Source of the DNA: Chitinophagia bacterium
GTDB taxonomy: Bacteria > Bacteroidota > Bacteroidia > Chitinophagales > Chitinophagaceae
DNA length: 8,490 nucleotides
Assembly: GCA_010027295.1 (NCBI GenBank)
Contig: RGVM01000089.1
Span: forward strand, 1-8,490
Direction of reading: 5' to 3'
Below the pieces are notes generated by a model that worked only from the letters and a program-made list of their open reading frames with translations, ran no database searches and was not told where the DNA came from. Position 1 is the first letter of the stretch. Each line of letters begins with the position of its first letter. A program made the translations under genes and the position numbers. Positions 1-6,955 of this stretch are shown here, in pieces.

Positions 1-24
1 CCAATCCCGTGAACGGTTATTTGA

Positions 25-42
25 CAGCCGAGTGGCCGGCTG
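25..42 (-). terminator. Weak stem-loop downstream of the XRE regulator gene
   Basis: A perfect 6-bp inverted repeat (CAGCCG / CGGCTG) with a 6-base loop lies 43 bases beyond the stop codon of the regulator gene, in its direction of transcription. No clear T-run follows on the minus strand, so a role as intrinsic terminator is only a guess. The rest of bases 1-85 holds no supportable gene. Confidence 0.2.
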
Positions 43-85
43 ACCGGGGGACACCCTCTTTGGGGTTCCGGGCTTGGAGGCAGGG

Positions 86-457
86 TCAGGCCCCTTTCTC
101 CAGCGTCCGGAACAGGTTCCACTGTTGGTGTATCGTTTCGCGTAGGAATCGGTTCTCCTCCCGTAGCTGTTCGATGAGTTCGTCTTTGGCGGCGAGCAGC
201 CGGTAGTCAGGCGGCGGCTCCTCCTGCAAGGTCCCGACGCCGGGCTCGAGTTCCTCCGGGCTCGTCCGCAGGATGGAGCAGATTTCGTGCAGCGTGTACG
301 GATTCACACTGCCCGTACGCTCCAGGAAGGATACGAGCGACCGGCTCTTCCCCAGGGCCCGGGCCAGGCTGTCCTGCGTCATCCCCCGGAAGGCCCTCAT
401 TCTTTTTATCCTCAATCCAATGTGTTCCTTCGAATCACTCACATCGCAATTGAACAT
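86..457 (-). CDS. XRE-family helix-turn-helix transcriptional regulator with C-terminal coiled coil
   Basis: This is a 123-residue cytoplasmic DNA-binding protein, probably a dimeric repressor. Residues about 13-70 form a Cro/C1-type HTH domain: a first helix rich in Arg/Lys, then MTQDSLARALGKSRSLVSFL as the turn and recognition helix, followed by helices ending near SILRTSPEEL. Residues 88-120 (DELIEQLREENRFLRETI and on) have heptad spacing typical of a coiled coil and probably mediate dimerisation. I chose the ATG at 457; an in-frame TTG at 499 would overlap the divergent regulatory region. The first 20 codons are AT-rich (ATA AAA AGA), unlike the rest, as is common near start codons. No Shine-Dalgarno sequence is visible. 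The gene is divergent from the SIR2-like gene, which suggests it controls that gene and itself. The HTH class is clear; its target and ligand are inferred or unknown. Confidence 0.88.
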   Translation of the reverse strand: MFNCDVSDSKEHIGLRIKRMRAFRGMTQDSLARALGKSRSLVSFLERTGSVNPYTLHEICSILRTSPEELEPGVGTLQEEPPPDYRLLAAKDELIEQLREENRFLRETIHQQWNLFRTLEKGA

Positions 458-510
458 AAAAATTGTTGTCGAATAGATAGAAATTTGACAATTTGACAAT
501 ACATCCGCAC
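458..510. promoter_or_regulatory. Shared divergent promoter/operator region between XRE regulator and SIR2-like gene
   Basis: This 53-base AT-rich stretch in an otherwise GC-rich window separates two divergent start codons, so it should hold both promoters. On the plus strand a TTG at 466-468 is followed after 19 bases by ACAATTTG (488-495), a partial match to the Bacteroidota pattern TTG-N19-TAnnTTTG. If used, it would start transcription near base 502 and rule out the TTG at 493 as start codon. TTGTC (466-470) and two GACAA copies (487-491, 495-499) make inverted repeats that could be an operator. Promoter strength and exact sites are inference. Confidence 0.45.
483..498. repeat. Tandem direct repeat of ATTTGACA (two copies)
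   Basis: Two perfect adjacent copies of ATTTGACA fill 483-490 and 491-498, inside the divergent intergenic region. A third identical octamer is at 19-26, beyond the 3' end of the regulator gene. The position is right for a repressor-binding site of the XRE protein, but an 8-base word can recur by chance in a window of this size. Confidence 0.5.
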
Positions 511-1524
511 ATGTCTCGCCTTGTTAAATGCAAGAACTGGGCTCGGATGGGAGTCCAGGCTGTCCAGAAATACCCTGCGGGTTGTCACATGCACTTCGAA
601 CTATACCTGCGCAACCTGCTTCGGGATGGGAGGGAGCGGTTCACATGTATCCTTGGAGCGGGCCTCCATGCCGAATTCTCCCCGCGGTATAACATTCTTG
701 CCTCATGGAGGTTCATGCTGTCCCAGGTCACTGGCCAGCCACCTGCCGGGGAAAGTCCTGCACTGGCCGTCGAGCATCATCTCCTCGCCGGTGCGCGTGC
801 CGGTGGATTGCCGGACAGGAACCTTGCCTTCCGGAAGGAGGTGCGGAACCATCTGGAGTGGGAAACGGCACGCAGCCTGCGCGGCAAGGCGCTTGGTGGA
901 CCGGATTTTCTCTTCAATCCTGCCTGGGTTTCCGATCTGATCCTCCTGAACATCGACCAATGGGTGGAGGGCTATTGCCGGACGCATATGGGGGCGAAGG
1001 TCTCTGGATGGCGGCTGCCGCCGGGTTTCGAGGGGCGGATGGGCTTCGACAAGGAGTCCTTACGTTATCGGGTGGTCAGCTTTCCGGGCGGGGGTGTGAT
1101 TCGCATCTGGCATCTGCACGGGTGTGTCGCCCGGCCCGAGGGGATGTGTCTGGGGCTGGATGGGTATCAACGCCGTGCGGGGCTCATTGAGAACTTGCGG
1201 CGGCATCGCGGGCGTCGGGAGGGAAATCCGGACGATGCATCGACCTGGTATGATGCCCTTCACGGACCGTTGCTGATCCTGGGCGCTTCGATGCCTGCCT
1301 CGGAATGGGAACTCTGGACGGCGCTTTCCGACCGGGAGCGTTCCATGGGTCGGCGGGATGGTGGAACCAAGCGCAGGCCCGTATTCCAGATGCGGGAGCG
1401 CGAGGAGGGGTGCCTGTCAGAGTGGTTCCTGCCGCTATTCGATGAGGGTGGTGCATACAGTGCCCAGTGGCGGCGCTTGGAAGACGTGGTGGCGAGGTCC
1501 CTGTCGCGGGCCGACAGATCCTGA
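511..1524 (+). CDS. SIR2-like domain protein, putative NAD+-cleaving (defence-type) enzyme
   Basis: This 337-residue protein has no signal peptide or membrane segment. The SIR2 marks are in order: a beta strand and glycine motif TCILGAG (residues about 45-51), LLNIDQW (about 145-151) matching the T-x-N-x-D motif whose Asn is catalytic, WHLHG (200-204) matching the catalytic His of SIR2 folds, then LLILGAS (254-260) plus an SEW-LW stretch, resembling the late strand of SIR2_2-type proteins. In bacteria such domains often degrade NAD+ in antiphage defence. The protein is short and lacks an obvious sensor domain, although about 90 residues lie between the first two motifs. The start is uncertain: the ATG at 511 is used here, but the ATG at 589, just before HFELYLRNLL, would fit the domain edge well. 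Codon choice (AGG, GGG, CTT, GGT) looks more relaxed than in the metabolic genes to the right, as in accessory genes. The assignment rests on motifs only. Confidence 0.6.
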   Translation: MSRLVKCKNWARMGVQAVQKYPAGCHMHFELYLRNLLRDGRERFTCILGAGLHAEFSPRYNILASWRFMLSQVTGQPPAGESPALAVEHHLLAGARAGGLPDRNLAFRKEVRNHLEWETARSLRGKALGGPDFLFNPAWVSDLILLNIDQWVEGYCRTHMGAKVSGWRLPPGFEGRMGFDKESLRYRVVSFPGGGVIRIWHLHGCVARPEGMCLGLDGYQRRAGLIENLRRHRGRREGNPDDASTWYDALHGPLLILGASMPASEWELWTALSDRERSMGRRDGGTKRRPVFQMREREEGCLSEWFLPLFDEGGAYSAQWRRLEDVVARSLSRADRS

Positions 1525-1574
1525 CGCTGAGCAGAGGGGAGGCGTGGAGGTCATGTAAAGCTTTCATTCAGGCA

Positions 1575-1602
1575 GGTCCGCAACGGATCCCTGCAGCGGA
1601 CC
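1575..1602. terminator. Stem-loop between convergent genes, possible bidirectional terminator
   Basis: A perfect 7-bp inverted repeat, GGTCCGC (1575-1581) and GCGGACC (1596-1602), encloses a 14-base loop. It lies in the 148-base gap between the stop codons of the SIR2-like gene and the hexosaminidase gene, which are transcribed towards each other. That is where a shared terminator would be expected. Neither side has a real T-run, so it would be atypical. Nothing else recognisable was found in 1525-1672. Confidence 0.35.
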
Positions 1603-1672
1603 CTGTGTCAGATCTCTTATTGACGATATCCGGAGGCCAGGCGCAGTCGTACCCTCGGTATCCTCTTCCACC

Positions 1673-3853
1673 TTACCGGGCCAGTTGCCGCAGGGGCTCT
1701 ACCACGCCCAGGGTGCAGTACCCCTTTTGTTTGCCGGCTTCGAGGAGCAGGTCAGAGAGTGCCTTGCGTTCAGGGGCCGACAGCCCCCGGTCGCCCTTGT
1801 GCCAGCCCGTGTGGGCGAGCAGGTAGGATGCGATCTCGGCGAGCGATGCCGCATGTGCCCTGGCCGGCGCTAGCGAGGGGTTGCCTGCCCCAAGGCGGTC
1901 CACCTCTGAGGAGAGCTGTTGCCATCGTTGGAGGGTTGTCCGAATGGCGTTGGCCCGGCCCGGCGCGGGCTGCCGCAGGAAGGCGTCGACGGTGGCGGCG
2001 AAGCTGCGCAGGGGCTTCGGGTCGGCCACGGCAACGTCCACCAGCTGGGTGTATGGGGCGTACTTGGTGAAGTTGTCGGCCGCGTTCCGCCGGTACCCCT
2101 TGAGGGGCTCCAGGTATCCAACGAGTTCCTGCAATGGCCCGATGTCGGAAGTGCCGGCGATGCGCCGCAGCATCATGCCTGCATTCTTCACATGCGTGGA
2201 ACCGACCGACTCGAGGTAGATCGACACGATGTCGAGGCGGCGGTACATGTCGGCCACGTCGCGTACGTCTGCAGGCGACCAGAGCCGCTCGGCGATGGCT
2301 GCGGTGCGCGGCCAGACGCGCGAGTCGAAGGTCTCGGGCGTGACGTGCTCCGTCCACATCGTCGCTTCGCCTCCAAGGATGAGTGCCTCCTCCGCGGGCC
2401 CCAGCAGCTTCTCGCCGGATTTGACCTTTCTCATGATCTCCGACTCGAAGCGGTTAAAGTTGGCCTCGCTATCGGGGATGATGACATCGTTGCGGAAGGG
2501 GATGGGGTCGTTGAGATAATGGTAGGCTGTCGACTGCATGAGGTCGATGTAAAACCCTTTGGAAAGGATACTGCGGTAGCCATTCTTGGCGGAGGAGAGG
2601 AGGGCTTCCATGCCCCGCCATGACTGGATGACCATGTCCTTTGGCACGTCGGTGAGCACGAGCGAGGCGAAGTCGCCCGCATGGAAGCGGGCCTTGGCGG
2701 TGCTGTCGTCGATCTCCTGCATGAGCACTTCGTCCCATCCGATGGTCTTCTTGCCCGACTTGGCGAGGATGGCCTGCACGCGGCGGTTGAAGTGGTTCTG
2801 CAGAGCGACGGTCGACCTGAGTCCCTTGGCCTTCATGAACCGCTGGATGGAGTCGTTGCGTTTCCAGTCGCGTCCCGTGTTCTCGTCGCCACCTATGTGG
2901 AAGTACTCGTCGGGGAAGAGGGAGGCCACTTCGGTCAGGAGGGTGTCGAGGAAGAGATAGACCTCTTCGCGGGTCGGGTCCATCGTGGGGTCGAAGACGC
3001 CCCAGTGGTCCTGGAGGACGTAGTCGCGCTTCACCGATGCCAGTTCGGGGTAGGCGGCGAGGATAGCGGTGCAATGTCCGGGAAGGTCCAATTCGGGCAC
3101 GATGCGGATACCTCGCTGTGCAGCGTAGGCGATGATCTCGCGCACCTGGTCATGGGTGAAGAAGGGCCCTCCCGAGGCCTTTTCATGCAGCTTGGGATAG
3201 GCTTTCGATTCGATGGTATAGCCTTGGTCGTCGCTGATGTAGAAGTGCAGCACGTTCATCTTGACGAGTGCCATGGCGTCAAGCGTGCGCTTGACGACAT
3301 CGATGGGCATGAAGTGGTAGGGCTGGGAGATGAGGAGTCCGCGCCAGGGGAAGCGGGGTCTGTCCTCGATATGGCAGCCTCGGAGATAATAACCCTTTTC
3401 ATCGGAGGCGATGAGCTGTAGGATCGTCTCAAGTCCTCGGATCGCGCCGATGTCGGTGGCGGCATCGAGGCTCACCTGACCGCTGCGCACTTCGAGGCGA
3501 TAGGACTCGTCCATGCCCTGTTGCACGACGCCCTTGCTCTCCGTCCGGATGCGCAGACCCGGGTTCTGCGGCCTGTCGGAGGGCGTGACGTTCCAGGTCT
3601 TGAAGAAGATGCCGGTGCGTTCGGCAAGGCGTTGGATGAAGCGCCCGGCTTCGGAGTATATGCGTGCGTCTGGGTTTCCCGAGATGGCGATGACGAAGCG
3701 GTTGTCGAGTCGGTGCCGTTCTCCGTTCCAGGAGAGTTTTTGCGGGACGGGCATGAGGTCGTTCGTTTGCGCCGCGCATGCCAGGGAGAGCAGCAGCAGC
3801 AAGGACGATGCCCAAGTCTGTCGGTGGCGGCTCGGCGTTTGGCGTCTGTTCAT
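1673..3853 (-). CDS. Exported beta-N-acetylhexosaminidase, glycoside hydrolase family 20
   Basis: This 726-residue enzyme should remove terminal beta-linked GlcNAc or GalNAc from glycans in the periplasm or outside the cell. Residues 1-28 are a signal peptide: a basic start (MNRRQTPSRHR), a leucine run, and an AXA-type site near ACAA. Residues about 32-160 fit the GH20 N-terminal domain (PVPQKLSW). The catalytic barrel spans about 161-528, with PELDLPGH (253-260), the signature FHIGGDE (318-324) whose Asp323-Glu324 are the catalytic pair, QSWRG (410-414), GFYIDL (433-438), GGEATMW (494-500) and the closing WPRTAAIAERLW. Residues about 550-726 form a helix-rich tail of unknown role. Length is normal for Bacteroidota GH20 enzymes. 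An ATG at 3874 would add seven residues; 3853 is preferred because a possible -7 element sits right before 3874. It is the last gene of a same-strand run, 82 bases after the cystathionine enzyme gene. Family assignment is firm; substrate is not. Confidence 0.93.
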   Translation of the reverse strand: MNRRQTPSRHRQTWASSLLLLLSLACAAQTNDLMPVPQKLSWNGERHRLDNRFVIAISGNPDARIYSEAGRFIQRLAERTGIFFKTWNVTPSDRPQNPGLRIRTESKGVVQQGMDESYRLEVRSGQVSLDAATDIGAIRGLETILQLIASDEKGYYLRGCHIEDRPRFPWRGLLISQPYHFMPIDVVKRTLDAMALVKMNVLHFYISDDQGYTIESKAYPKLHEKASGGPFFTHDQVREIIAYAAQRGIRIVPELDLPGHCTAILAAYPELASVKRDYVLQDHWGVFDPTMDPTREEVYLFLDTLLTEVASLFPDEYFHIGGDENTGRDWKRNDSIQRFMKAKGLRSTVALQNHFNRRVQAILAKSGKKTIGWDEVLMQEIDDSTAKARFHAGDFASLVLTDVPKDMVIQSWRGMEALLSSAKNGYRSILSKGFYIDLMQSTAYHYLNDPIPFRNDVIIPDSEANFNRFESEIMRKVKSGEKLLGPAEEALILGGEATMWTEHVTPETFDSRVWPRTAAIAERLWSPADVRDVADMYRRLDIVSIYLESVGSTHVKNAGMMLRRIAGTSDIGPLQELVGYLEPLKGYRRNAADNFTKYAPYTQLVDVAVADPKPLRSFAATVDAFLRQPAPGRANAIRTTLQRWQQLSSEVDRLGAGNPSLAPARAHAASLAEIASYLLAHTGWHKGDRGLSAPERKALSDLLLEAGKQKGYCTLGVVEPLRQLAR

Positions 3854-3879
3854 ATGAGACGATTTCGTTCGCATGGGAA

Positions 3880-3887
3880 TAAATATA
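3880..3887 (-). promoter_or_regulatory. Possible -7 element upstream of the hexosaminidase gene
   Basis: On the minus strand this reads TATATTTA, a 7 of 8 match to the Bacteroidota -7 element TAnnTTTG, in a small AT-rich patch. Transcription would begin near base 3873, giving a leader of about 20 bases to the ATG at 3853. No TTG-type -33 element is visible at the expected distance, so the evidence is thin. Confidence 0.25.
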
Positions 3888-3904
3888 AGTCATCCGTGCG
3901 GTTC

Positions 3905-3927
3905 CCGATCTTCCGTCGCGGGATCGG
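3905..3927 (-). terminator. Stem-loop after the cystathionine gamma-synthase gene
   Basis: An inverted repeat, CCGATC (3905-3910) and GATCGG (3922-3927), with an 11-base loop lies 8 bases past the stop codon of the cystathionine enzyme gene on the minus strand. It could reduce read-through into the hexosaminidase gene. No T-run follows, so it may equally be an mRNA 3' end stabiliser or chance. Confidence 0.25.
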
Positions 3928-3935
3928 CCCGTGTG

Positions 3936-5075
3936 TCATCGGATGGCCTGGGCCAGGTCCTCGATGAGGTCCTGTACGTCCTCTATCCCGACGCTGAGCC
4001 GGATGAGTCCGTCACCGAGACCGTTTCGGATGCGTTCCTCCCTCGGGATGGAGGCGTGTGTCATGGTGGCCGGGTGGTTGATGAGTGACTCGACGCCGCC
4101 GAGGCTTTCTGCGAGGGCGAAGACATGGGTGGAAGAGAGCACTTTGAGGGCGGCGGCGGTCTCAGGATCGCGGAGTTCGAAACTGATCATGCCGCCGAAG
4201 TCGCGCATCTGCGCCCGGGCGATGTCGTGGTTGGGATGGTCGAGGAAGCCTGGCCAGTGGACGCGCGCTACCCTGGGGTTATCGCGCAGCCAGTGGGCGA
4301 CGGCGCGGCCGTTCTCGCAGTGGCGCTGCATGCGGACGTGGAGTGTCTTGATGCCGCGGAGGACCAGGAAGCAGTCCATAGGCCCGGGCACGGCGCCGCA
4401 GCTTTTCTGGATGAAGTAGAGTCGTTCACGCAGGTCGGCGTCATTCATCATGAGTGCGCCCTGGATGACGTCGCTGTGCCCACCGAGGTATTTCGTGGCG
4501 GAGTGCATGACGATGTCGGCACCTAGCGTGAGGGGGTTCTGGAGGTAGGGCGATGCGAAGGTATTGTCGACGACTACGATAGCGCCGTGGCGATGGCCGA
4601 TGGATGCCACGGCAGCGATGTCGGTGATGTTCATGAGGGGGTTGGTAGGCGTCTCGACCCAGACGAGTCGGGTGAGGTCGGACATGGCCGCTTCGATGTC
4701 TGTGGTGTCGCGCATGTCGACGTAGCGGAAGCGAATGCCGAAGCGCTCATGTACCTTGGTGAAGAGGCGGTAGGTTCCGCCGTACATGTCGTTGCCACAG
4801 ACGACCTCGTCGCCCGGGGCCAGCAGGCGCAGGACAGCGTCAGTGGCCGCCACACCCGAGCCGAAGGCCAGCCCGAAACGCCCCTTCTCGAGCAGTGCAT
4901 AGGCTTCCTCGAGGGCCTGGCGCGTGGGGTTCTGCGAGCGGGCGTATTCGAAGCCCTTGTTGACGCCGGGTGCCTCCTGCACGTACGTCGAGGTCTGGTA
5001 GATGGGCGTCATGATGGCGCCGGTGGACGGGTCGGGGTGCGAGCCTGCATGGATGCAGAGGGTGTCGGGTCTCAT
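3936..5075 (-). CDS. metB: Cystathionine gamma-synthase / gamma-lyase family PLP enzyme
   Basis: This 379-residue cytoplasmic enzyme belongs to the Cys/Met-metabolism PLP family (fold type I). It probably joins an O-acylated homoserine to cysteine to make cystathionine, or splits cystathionine to cysteine. Visible marks are YARSQNPTR (44-52) for phosphate binding across the dimer, Tyr98 in NDMYGGTYR stacking on PLP, VETPTNP (140-146), Asp170 in VVVDNTF for the pyridine nitrogen, the Schiff-base Lys195 in SATKYLGGHSD, and SLGGVESL plus HPATMTHASIP (324-344). The last two resemble gamma-synthase and gamma-lyase more than beta-lyase (MetC), but the three reactions cannot be told apart by eye. 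Length is normal. The ATG at 5075 starts exactly where family members begin (MRPDT then IHAG); an upstream start at 5141 would overlap the amidotransferase gene. The gene follows that gene by 41 bases on the same strand, so co-transcription is likely. Confidence 0.9.
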   Translation of the reverse strand: MRPDTLCIHAGSHPDPSTGAIMTPIYQTSTYVQEAPGVNKGFEYARSQNPTRQALEEAYALLEKGRFGLAFGSGVAATDAVLRLLAPGDEVVCGNDMYGGTYRLFTKVHERFGIRFRYVDMRDTTDIEAAMSDLTRLVWVETPTNPLMNITDIAAVASIGHRHGAIVVVDNTFASPYLQNPLTLGADIVMHSATKYLGGHSDVIQGALMMNDADLRERLYFIQKSCGAVPGPMDCFLVLRGIKTLHVRMQRHCENGRAVAHWLRDNPRVARVHWPGFLDHPNHDIARAQMRDFGGMISFELRDPETAAALKVLSSTHVFALAESLGGVESLINHPATMTHASIPREERIRNGLGDGLIRLSVGIEDVQDLIEDLAQAIR

Positions 5076-5116
5076 GGGTTGGGGTATTGTATGGCAAAGA
5101 TGGGGAAAAGCGGCCC

Positions 5117-6955
5117 TCAGAGGAAGAGCGATGCAATCCAATGCCGCCAGTCGCGGCTGTCGGTTGCATAGGAAGCGCTGGGCACTACTGCTCGCTTCAG
5201 GACGGAGGCTGAGAGCATGCCGGCCTCCACGAGCCGTTCCTGTCCCTTTCTGACCTCCATCGTCACGCGCGCGTCAAGCATCCAGTCGAGCTGCGGTGGC
5301 TCGAAGCCCGTTTTCCCCTTCCGCCAGGCGACTGCTTCGGTTATGCGTTTATGATAGGCCTTCCGAAGGATCCACTTAGTGAATCCCTCCCTGTATTTGT
5401 ATTGGTTGGGAAGCGAGAAAAGAAACTGTACGAGTTCGGTGTCCAGGTATGGCAGGCGGACCTCGACACCCTGTGACATCGCGTTCCGGTCGGCATATCG
5501 GAGTAGTTCCTGCAAAGGGCCCTGGCAGGCGTCGTGGTAGAGTATGTCGTTGAGTTTCCGGACCACCGGCTTCCGGATGAAGCCCGCTCCCGAGGCACGA
5601 TCGCGGAAGGTGGGGGAGATGTCCGCATCCGCCTCATGTGTCCGGAAGGCCCTCGCCTCCAGCCGCGATGCCGCAAGGGAGGGGAGGAAAGCTGCGATGC
5701 GGTTTTGCCATCCCCAGTCGGGCAGAAAGCCGTTGGCCTGAAGCAGGCTTGCTTCTGATTCGGCGCCCCTTGCATCAAAGGCTGCCAGGCGCTGTTGGAG
5801 GTGCCAGTGCGTATATCGGGCGTAACCGGCAAAGACCTCGTCGGCGCCCTGTCCGTCGATGAGGACTTTGACGCCCATCTGCCGGGCGAGTCGGTGCACG
5901 CGGTATTGGGCGTAGATGCCTGCGGTGGTGAAGGGCTCTTCCTGGTGCCACGCCAGGGTGTGGATGTCTTCCAGTAGGCTCGATGCATCGGGCGTGGCGA
6001 AGTGCGCTGTGGTGCAGGCCTGTGCCGAGGCGAACCGGATGGCCTCCGACTCGTCTTTTGCGAAACCGGGGAAGATGGCGCTGAACGATGGCCAGGGCTG
6101 CTCGTCGGACATCAGGTCCTTTCCGAGGACTGCGAGGATGCCGCTGTCGAGGCCCCCGCTGAGGCACGTTCCGACAGGGACATCTGCGCGAAGGCGCAGG
6201 GACACCGATGCCCGCAGCGCCTCGCCGATGGTCCCCGCAGCGTCCTCGGCGGTCGCGGCGAGCTTGGTGATGCGGTCGGTGAGCGAGTACTCGCGGCGCT
6301 CCCTGACCGTGCCCGCCTCCAGATCGATGGTCAGTGAGTGGCCTCCTGGAACCTTCGCTATCCCCTCGAAGAAGGTCGCTTTGAGGGGTTCATCGATCCC
6401 GGATGCGAGGAACGAACGAACCGTCGTGCGGTCGGCGCGACGCGACGGGACGAAGGCCAGCAGTTGCTCCGGTTCGGATGCGAAAGCCACCGTTTGCCCG
6501 ATTCTCGCCCACAGCAGGGGCTTGACGCCGAAGCGGTCCCGGGAGCAGAAGACGGTGCGTGCATGCGCATCATGGATGACGAACGCCCACATTCCGTTGA
6601 AACGGTCGACGCAGCGGGCACCCCACTCCGCGTAGGCCGCAAGGAGCACCTCGGTGTCGCAGTCGGTTGAGAAGGTGTGCCCAAGGCCCCGGAGCTCATG
6701 CCTGAGTTCAAGCCAGTTGTAAATCTCGCCGTTGTAGGTCACCGCGAGCCGTCCGTCGGCGGTCACCATCGGCTGCGCACCACCAGGACCGAGCCCGACG
6801 ATGGCGAGGCGCCGGTGGGCAAGGGCAACGGCCCCCCGGCTCAACACCCCACTCCCATCCGGACCGCGGTGGGCGGCCGCCTCGCTCATCCGGTTGAGCA
6901 GCCCGAGATCCGGACCGGTTCCGTCGAGCGATACGAGTCCGGCGATGCCGCACAT
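5117..6955 (-). CDS. asnB: Glutamine-dependent asparagine synthase family amidotransferase (AsnB/AsnO type)
   Basis: This 612-residue cytoplasmic enzyme hydrolyses glutamine and transfers the ammonia to an acid activated as its AMP ester. Residues 2 to about 190 are the class II glutaminase domain: Cys2 follows Met1 and must be exposed as the nucleophile, which fixes the start. AHRRLAI (46-52), YNGEIYN (74-80) and Asp98 complete the glutamine pocket. Residues about 235-600 are the synthetase domain with the ATP-pyrophosphatase loop SGGLDS (266-271), DGQGADEVFAGY (368-379) and RNAMSQGVEVRLPYLD (490-505). At about 612 residues it is longer than the E. coli AsnB type (about 554) and matches the longer AsnB/AsnO group often found in surface-polysaccharide clusters. 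It may make asparagine, or amidate a nucleotide-linked uronic acid, since sugar-acid genes start 35 bases away on the other strand. It leads the minus-strand run. The family is certain; the acceptor is open. Confidence 0.92.
   Translation of the reverse strand: MCGIAGLVSLDGTGPDLGLLNRMSEAAAHRGPDGSGVLSRGAVALAHRRLAIVGLGPGGAQPMVTADGRLAVTYNGEIYNWLELRHELRGLGHTFSTDCDTEVLLAAYAEWGARCVDRFNGMWAFVIHDAHARTVFCSRDRFGVKPLLWARIGQTVAFASEPEQLLAFVPSRRADRTTVRSFLASGIDEPLKATFFEGIAKVPGGHSLTIDLEAGTVRERREYSLTDRITKLAATAEDAAGTIGEALRASVSLRLRADVPVGTCLSGGLDSGILAVLGKDLMSDEQPWPSFSAIFPGFAKDESEAIRFASAQACTTAHFATPDASSLLEDIHTLAWHQEEPFTTAGIYAQYRVHRLARQMGVKVLIDGQGADEVFAGYARYTHWHLQQRLAAFDARGAESEASLLQANGFLPDWGWQNRIAAFLPSLAASRLEARAFRTHEADADISPTFRDRASGAGFIRKPVVRKLNDILYHDACQGPLQELLRYADRNAMSQGVEVRLPYLDTELVQFLFSLPNQYKYREGFTKWILRKAYHKRITEAVAWRKGKTGFEPPQLDWMLDARVTMEVRKGQERLVEAGMLSASVLKRAVVPSASYATDSRDWRHWIASLFL

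Noticed and set aside
9..206. 65-codon plus-strand open frame at the left edge
   Set aside because: It overlaps the regulator gene on the opposite strand and has no coding features.
458..499. TTG start for the XRE gene at 499
   Set aside because: It would extend the protein by 14 residues through the operator-like region, and the ATG at 457 lies closer to the HTH domain.
493..510. TTG start for the SIR2-like gene at 493
   Set aside because: It lies inside the tandem repeat and the putative promoter, and ATG codons at 511 and 589 are better placed.
1919..3421. Two long plus-strand open frames (234 and 246 codons) opposite the hexosaminidase gene
   Set aside because: They are antisense to a clear GH20 enzyme. 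Their translations are low-complexity Gly/Val/Glu/Asp mixtures expected from the reverse of GC-rich codons, with no family motifs.
3765..3800. Lipoprotein signal (LSLAC) in the hexosaminidase
   Set aside because: The residues before Cys (S-L-A) do not fit the lipobox well, and an AXA-type signal peptidase I site is right there. A lipoprotein is not fully excluded.
5076..5141. Upstream start of the metB-like gene at 5141
   Set aside because: It adds 22 residues not typical of the family and overlaps the end of the asnB-like gene. The ATG at 5075 gives the standard N-terminus.
4587..5171. 194-codon plus-strand open frame opposite the metB-like gene
   Set aside because: It is antisense to a conserved PLP enzyme, has shadow-type composition, and shows no recognisable motif.
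5916..6635. 239-codon plus-strand open frame opposite the asnB-like gene
   Set aside because: It is antisense to a clear amidotransferase. Its sequence is Ser/Arg-rich without domain features.
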